Assembly (NCBI GenBank): GCA_900752535.1
Contig: CAADVV010000252.1
Location: 1-9,747 of the forward strand
Source of the DNA: Bacteroidales bacterium
GTDB taxonomy: Bacteria; Bacteroidota; Bacteroidia; Bacteroidales; Muribaculaceae
DNA: 9,747 nt
Reading direction: 5' to 3'
Of the stretch, positions 6,914 to 9,747 are shown piece by piece. Both the position numbers and the translations under genes were made by a program. Each line of letters begins with the position of its first letter. Position 1 is the first letter of the stretch. Below the pieces are notes generated by a model. That model saw only the letters and a program-made list of their open reading frames with translations. It had not been told where the DNA came from and searched no databases.

Positions 6914-7588
6914 ATGTCTGAAATCAGCGAGAATCTGCGCCGGGTGCGTGCGTCACTTCCTCAGGAGGGTGTGACGCTCGTGGCCGTTTCAAAGTTTCAT
7001 CCCGCCGAGGCTGTCAGAGAAGCCTATGACGCCGGACAGCGTATCTTCGGCGAGAGCCGTGCGGCTGAACTGACTGCCAAGGTCAGCCTGTTGCCCGACG
7101 ACATTGTGTGGCACTTCATCGGTCATCTCCAGACCAACAAGGTGAAAGCCGTCGTCGCTGCGGCCGATGTCATCGAGTCAATCGACTCGGAACGTCTGCT
7201 GAGACGGGGCGACGAGGCCGCCGCAGCTCTTGGGCGTCGCGTAAAGGTATTGCTTCAGGCCCATGTGGCCGACGAGGAGACGAAATTCGGTCTTACACCC
7301 GACGAGATGCTGTCGATGGTTACGCCAGAGCTGCTTGGTTCGCTGCGTGCGGTCACCATTGTGGGAGTTATGGGCATGGCCACAAACACAGACGACGAGG
7401 AGCGTGTGCGCGCCGACTTTATCGCGCTACGGCGTCTCTTCGAAACGCTGCGCGAGGGTCCGATGGCCGGCAACCCGGACTTCACGGTGCTCTCCATGGG
7501 CATGAGCCAGGATCGCGACATAGCCATCGCCGAGGGCTCGAACACCGTCAGAATCGGGACGGACATCTTCGGCCCGAGGGTATATTGA
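6914..7588 (+). CDS. yggS: YggS/PLPBP family pyridoxal-phosphate-binding protein
   Basis: The 224-residue single-domain TIM-barrel protein belongs to the alanine-racemase-N-like YggS (PLPBP/PROSC) family. Members bind PLP without known catalytic turnover and keep free PLP and amino/keto-acid pools in balance. Visible signatures are VAVSKFHP with the PLP lysine at K27, WHFIGHLQTNKVK near 66-78, a GVMGMATNTDDEE segment near 150-163 and SMGMSQDRDIAIAEGSNTVRIGT near 194-216, which contacts the cofactor phosphate. The segment after the PLP lysine reads FGESRAAEL where E. coli has FGENYVQE; I believe Ser at this position is usual in Bacteroidales. Length is normal. The gene probably shares the DUF4494 promoter. 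No terminator follows before the transporter gene 79 bases downstream, so read-through is possible. Confidence 0.95.
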   Translation: MSEISENLRRVRASLPQEGVTLVAVSKFHPAEAVREAYDAGQRIFGESRAAELTAKVSLLPDDIVWHFIGHLQTNKVKAVVAAADVIESIDSERLLRRGDEAAAALGRRVKVLLQAHVADEETKFGLTPDEMLSMVTPELLGSLRAVTIVGVMGMATNTDDEERVRADFIALRRLFETLREGPMAGNPDFTVLSMGMSQDRDIAIAEGSNTVRIGTDIFGPRVY

Positions 7589-7616
7589 ACTTCCCATTTT
7601 TGTGGCCCCTGAGTTA

Positions 7617-7626
7617 CTGACGTCAG
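7617..7626. promoter_or_regulatory. Palindrome CTGACGTCAG upstream of the transporter
   Basis: A perfect 10-bp palindrome lies between yggS and the MFS gene, 41 bases before the transporter ATG. A related sequence, CAGACGTCAGAA, lies upstream of the DUF4494 gene (6311-6322). It could be an operator half shared by the two units, but a 10-mer can arise by chance. Confidence 0.25.
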
Positions 7627-7667
7627 AAAAAATTCTTCACACAAATAATTAAATTTACCTCACAACC

Positions 7668-8984
7668 ATGAGCAAAACTGCTGCAAAAAAACAGAGCTAT
7701 GCGCTGCCTATAGCCATTATGTTCGCTCTGTTCTTCATGATTGCCTTCGTGACAGGCTATCAGAATCCCCTTGGCATCGTCATCGAGAATATGAGCGACG
7801 GCAATCCCGTCTTCTCACAGCTCGGTACATTCGCCAACTTCATCGCTTACGCCTTCATGGGTCTCCCGGCCGGCAAACTTTTACAGAACAAAGGTTTCCG
7901 CGTGACGGCTCTAACCGCCGTGACTGTCGGCTTCATCGGTGTGCTCGTCACCTATATCTCGGGCTTCGTCGCTGACAACACCACAGCCGTGGTCATCTAT
8001 CTCATCGGCGCTTTCATCGCCGGTTTCTCGATGTGTCTTCTCAACACGGTTGTCAACCCGATGCTTAACTCGCTCGGCTCGACTCCCAACAAGGGAAATC
8101 AGCTCGTGCAGTTCGGTGGCTCATGCAACTCGCTGGGCGCGACCCTCGCTCCCGTGATTGTCGGCGGTCTGATCGGCGGCTCGGCCAGCTCGATTTCGTC
8201 GGCCAATCCCGTGTTCTATCTGGCCATGGGCATCTTCGCAGCAGCCTTCCTGGTGCTCTATTTCTCGAAACTTCCCGAATCGCCTGACCTCGGCAAAAAG
8301 CAGTCGCAGGTGAAAACCTCGGGCGCTTTCGCCTACCGCAACTTTACCTTCGGTGTACTCGCCATTTTCTTCTATGTCGGCATCGAGGTTGGTATCGCCA
8401 ACTGGACCATGCAATATCTCGCAAAGAGCGAGGAGGTAGCCTTCCACAACAGCGGATTTGAGGCTGCTGCCCTGGCCGGTACCGTTGTAGGTATCTACTG
8501 GCTGCTCATGCTTGTGGGACGTCTCATCGGCGGTCTCATAGGCGACAAGGTTTCGTCGCGTGCCATGCTGCTTGTTTCGTCGGCCTGTGCCATGGTTCTT
8601 CTCATTCTCGGCATCTATCTGCCTGAAAACTTTGTCGGTTTCTTCGGCTTCGACTCGGCTCACTTCGCCTTCTCGGGCGTGCAGATACCTCTCAACGCCA
8701 TCTTCCTGGTTTGCTGCGGTCTCTTCACATCAATCATGTGGGGCGCCATATTCAACCTCTCGGTTACGGGCCTTGGCAAATACACAGCCGTTGCCTCGGG
8801 TATCTTTATGGTGATGGTCTGCGGCGGCGGTATCCTGCCTACAATCCAGTCGTTCCTGGCCAAGAGCTCAATCCTCGGCAGCTTCTGGCTCGTTGTTGCC
8901 TTCCTGGCTTATCTCTTCATCTATGCCGGATGGCTCTCTCGTCCCAATAAACCTGAAGTCAAGGAGGTGCTCGTTGAGGAATAA
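7668..8984 (+). CDS. FucP-like sugar MFS transporter
   Basis: The 438-residue protein is a 12-helix major facilitator of the FucP/FHS (fucose, glucose/galactose) branch, with a central loop near 205-225 that starts PESPDLGKKQ. Recognisable segments are FFMIAFVTGYQNPLG in helix 1 (22-36), LPAGKLLQNKG after helix 2 (66-76), FSMCLLNTVVNPMLNSLG in helix 4 (120-137), GGSCNSLGA in helix 5 (150-158) and VGRLIGGLIGDKVSSR after helix 8. Length matches FucP. By remembered alignment to E. coli FucP, the proton-coupling D46 and E135 both correspond to Asn here (N33 and N126), while N162 is kept (N154). Transport of a monosaccharide or related solute across the inner membrane is likely; the substrate and energy coupling are open. 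The ATG at 7668 follows an A/T-rich leader with no strong promoter box, so it may be transcribed partly from the upstream unit. Confidence 0.92.
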   Translation: MSKTAAKKQSYALPIAIMFALFFMIAFVTGYQNPLGIVIENMSDGNPVFSQLGTFANFIAYAFMGLPAGKLLQNKGFRVTALTAVTVGFIGVLVTYISGFVADNTTAVVIYLIGAFIAGFSMCLLNTVVNPMLNSLGSTPNKGNQLVQFGGSCNSLGATLAPVIVGGLIGGSASSISSANPVFYLAMGIFAAAFLVLYFSKLPESPDLGKKQSQVKTSGAFAYRNFTFGVLAIFFYVGIEVGIANWTMQYLAKSEEVAFHNSGFEAAALAGTVVGIYWLLMLVGRLIGGLIGDKVSSRAMLLVSSACAMVLLILGIYLPENFVGFFGFDSAHFAFSGVQIPLNAIFLVCCGLFTSIMWGAIFNLSVTGLGKYTAVASGIFMVMVCGGGILPTIQSFLAKSSILGSFWLVVAFLAYLFIYAGWLSRPNKPEVKEVLVEE

Positions 8985-9014
8985 ACCTCTGCGTATCCTA
9001 AAGACATAATAAGA

Positions 9015-9057
9015 CGAGGCCGCGTCTGCCCGGACAACCCGGAGTGACGCGGCCTCG
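9015..9057. terminator. Bidirectional terminator between convergent genes
   Basis: CGAGGCCGCGTC (9015-9026) and GACGCGGCCTCG (9046-9057) form a perfect 12-bp stem, with an inner CCGG/CCGG pairing (9030-9033 with 9039-9042). The plus side is followed by CTGTCTTTA. On the minus side the sequence after the stem reads TCTTATTATGTCTTT. It serves both the transporter and the flavin-reductase-like gene. Confidence 0.85.
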
Positions 9058-9084
9058 CTGTCTTTAATCGTTAATGCCGGCGAG

Positions 9085-9597
9085 TCAGACTGACGGAACC
9101 CAGACACGTGTGATGCGTCCGTAATAGCGCTCATGGAGGCCTCCACGTTGGGGTGAATACCATTCGTCGAGTATAGACTTGTCGACAAATTTCGAGGCAT
9201 CGAACTTGTCGTGATAGACAACCTCGCACTCAATCACCAGTTTGGCGCCGCAGAACGTCACCTGGCCTGTCGGCAGTGTTTCGGGCTGAAGTCCGGCATA
9301 GTGCATCTTGTCAAACGTGCGCCCCGAGTGTGTCCCCATAGCCTGCAGAGCCTCTCTCATCGAGGGCGGGAAGAAGGTCACCACAAAGCGGCCCTCGCGG
9401 TCGATAAACTCGCGGGTGAAGCGTTCGGAGCGCACCACAATCTCAAATGTGTCGCGGCCCCACATCTCACCCATGAAGCCCCAGCTGGCGGTCATCATGT
9501 TGAATGAGCCGGGAGTTCCGGCCGAGATGAGCATCCACTCTTTGGAAATCATTTCAAAAACGTTGCCGGGAATCTGGCCGGCCTTTATCTCAATCAT
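9085..9597 (-). CDS. Flavin reductase-like domain protein (flavoredoxin type)
   Basis: The 170-residue protein matches the FMN-binding split-barrel flavin reductase-like family (Pfam Flavin_Reduct). Visible signatures are FNMMTASWGFMGEMWG at 32-47 (the TASWG segment contacts flavin), IVVRSERFTREFI at 53-65, FVVTFFP at 71-77 and the GTHSGRTFDK loop at 88-97. Members reduce flavins with NAD(P)H or carry electrons as flavoredoxins; the TASWG-type members in anaerobes are often the latter, but the partner is not visible here. No signal peptide is present, so the protein is cytoplasmic. The ATG at 9597 gives a normal family length. No reverse TAnnTTTG box was found upstream; the upstream region instead carries a palindrome and short repeats. 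The gene is single and convergent with the transporter. Confidence 0.92.
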   Translation of the reverse strand: MIEIKAGQIPGNVFEMISKEWMLISAGTPGSFNMMTASWGFMGEMWGRDTFEIVVRSERFTREFIDREGRFVVTFFPPSMREALQAMGTHSGRTFDKMHYAGLQPETLPTGQVTFCGAKLVIECEVVYHDKFDASKFVDKSILDEWYSPQRGGLHERYYGRITRVWVPSV

Positions 9598-9650
9598 AGT
9601 TGTCGGTGGGTTAGGGTTTATTTTGTGTCGTTATTGTCTATTTAACGTCG

Positions 9651-9703
9651 GCGCTGTCCGCTTGGTTCTGACCTGAAAGGTACCTTTGGTTCTAAGCGCT
9701 GTC
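9651..9703. repeat. Direct repeats flanking a 12-bp palindrome upstream of the flavin reductase-like gene
   Basis: GCGCTGTC occurs at 9651-9658 and again at 9696-9703. TTGGTTCT occurs at 9662-9669 and 9686-9693. Between them lies the perfect 12-bp palindrome AAAGGTACCTTT (9676-9687). The cluster sits 54-106 bases upstream of the minus-strand ATG and may be an operator region or part of a dispersed repeat that continues past the window edge. GGCAC/GTGCC (9729-9733 with 9737-9741) forms a further small hairpin at the right edge. Confidence 0.5.
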
Positions 9704-9747
9704 GGCGACCAGACGAACGCAGGCCCCTGGCACAGGGTGCCGCCCCG

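Noticed and set aside
8121..8663. A 180-codon minus-strand frame inside the transporter gene
   Set aside because: It overlaps the MFS coding region entirely. Its charged, His/Glu-rich composition is what reverse-reading membrane-protein codons produces.
9308..9676. A 122-codon plus-strand frame over the flavin reductase-like gene and its upstream region
   Set aside because: It is mostly antisense to the recognised flavin reductase domain and has no family resemblance.
9631..9747. Possible C-terminal end of another minus-strand gene entering from the right edge
   Set aside because: The 38 open codons encode a low-complexity Arg/Thr-rich stretch that overlaps the direct repeats and palindrome, with no recognisable domain. 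It is too short to call without the sequence beyond 9747.
1..9747. Defence system, prophage, transposon, CRISPR array, tRNA or rRNA gene
   Set aside because: Every substantial coding region is accounted for by ordinary chromosomal families, and no array, integrase, transposase or cloverleaf-like sequence was seen on either strand.

Overview
The window looks like a chromosomal core-genome segment of a member of the Bacteroidota, probably order Bacteroidales and possibly Muribaculaceae-like. The reasons are a GC-rich coding style with many C/G third positions, several matches to the Bacteroidota -7 promoter box (TAnnTTTG), little Shine-Dalgarno signal, and lineage-typical families (DUF4494, a WG-repeat protein, FucP-type MFS, beta-barrel proteins ending in an aromatic residue). 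The taxon is inferred from family content and promoter style; no rRNA or tRNA gene is present to confirm it.

Layout, left to right. Bases 1-1269 hold the 3' part of an outer-membrane porin-like gene whose start lies outside the window. Next is pnp (polynucleotide phosphorylase, 1438-3678) with its own promoter and a 3' hairpin. A small secreted WG-repeat protein follows (3845-4285, with a near-consensus promoter), then an aquaporin (4395-5114) ending in a perfect 13-bp terminator stem, then a 223-residue outer-membrane beta-barrel protein (5276-5947). A 60-residue two-helix membrane protein lies on the minus strand (6040-6222), convergent with the beta-barrel gene across a shared hairpin. The plus strand resumes with a DUF4494 protein (6420-6863) and a YggS/PLPBP protein (6914-7588), probably co-transcribed, and then a FucP-like sugar MFS transporter (7668-8984). 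A flavin-reductase-domain protein on the minus strand (9085-9597) converges with the transporter at a 12-bp terminator stem. The last 150 bases carry short direct repeats around a 12-bp palindrome.

The genes do not form one pathway. They are mostly single transcription units covering RNA turnover (pnp), envelope and permeability (porin, aquaporin, beta-barrel protein, small membrane protein), PLP homeostasis (YggS), sugar uptake and flavin redox chemistry. I found no CRISPR array, insertion sequence, phage gene, toxin-antitoxin pair or defence island, and no convincing new multi-gene system. The most useful leads are at residue level: an aquaporin with Asn at the selectivity-filter His position, and an MFS transporter with Asn at both positions that correspond to the proton-coupling acids of FucP. 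A TTG start that overlaps a promoter and the repeat/palindrome cluster at the right edge also deserve attention.
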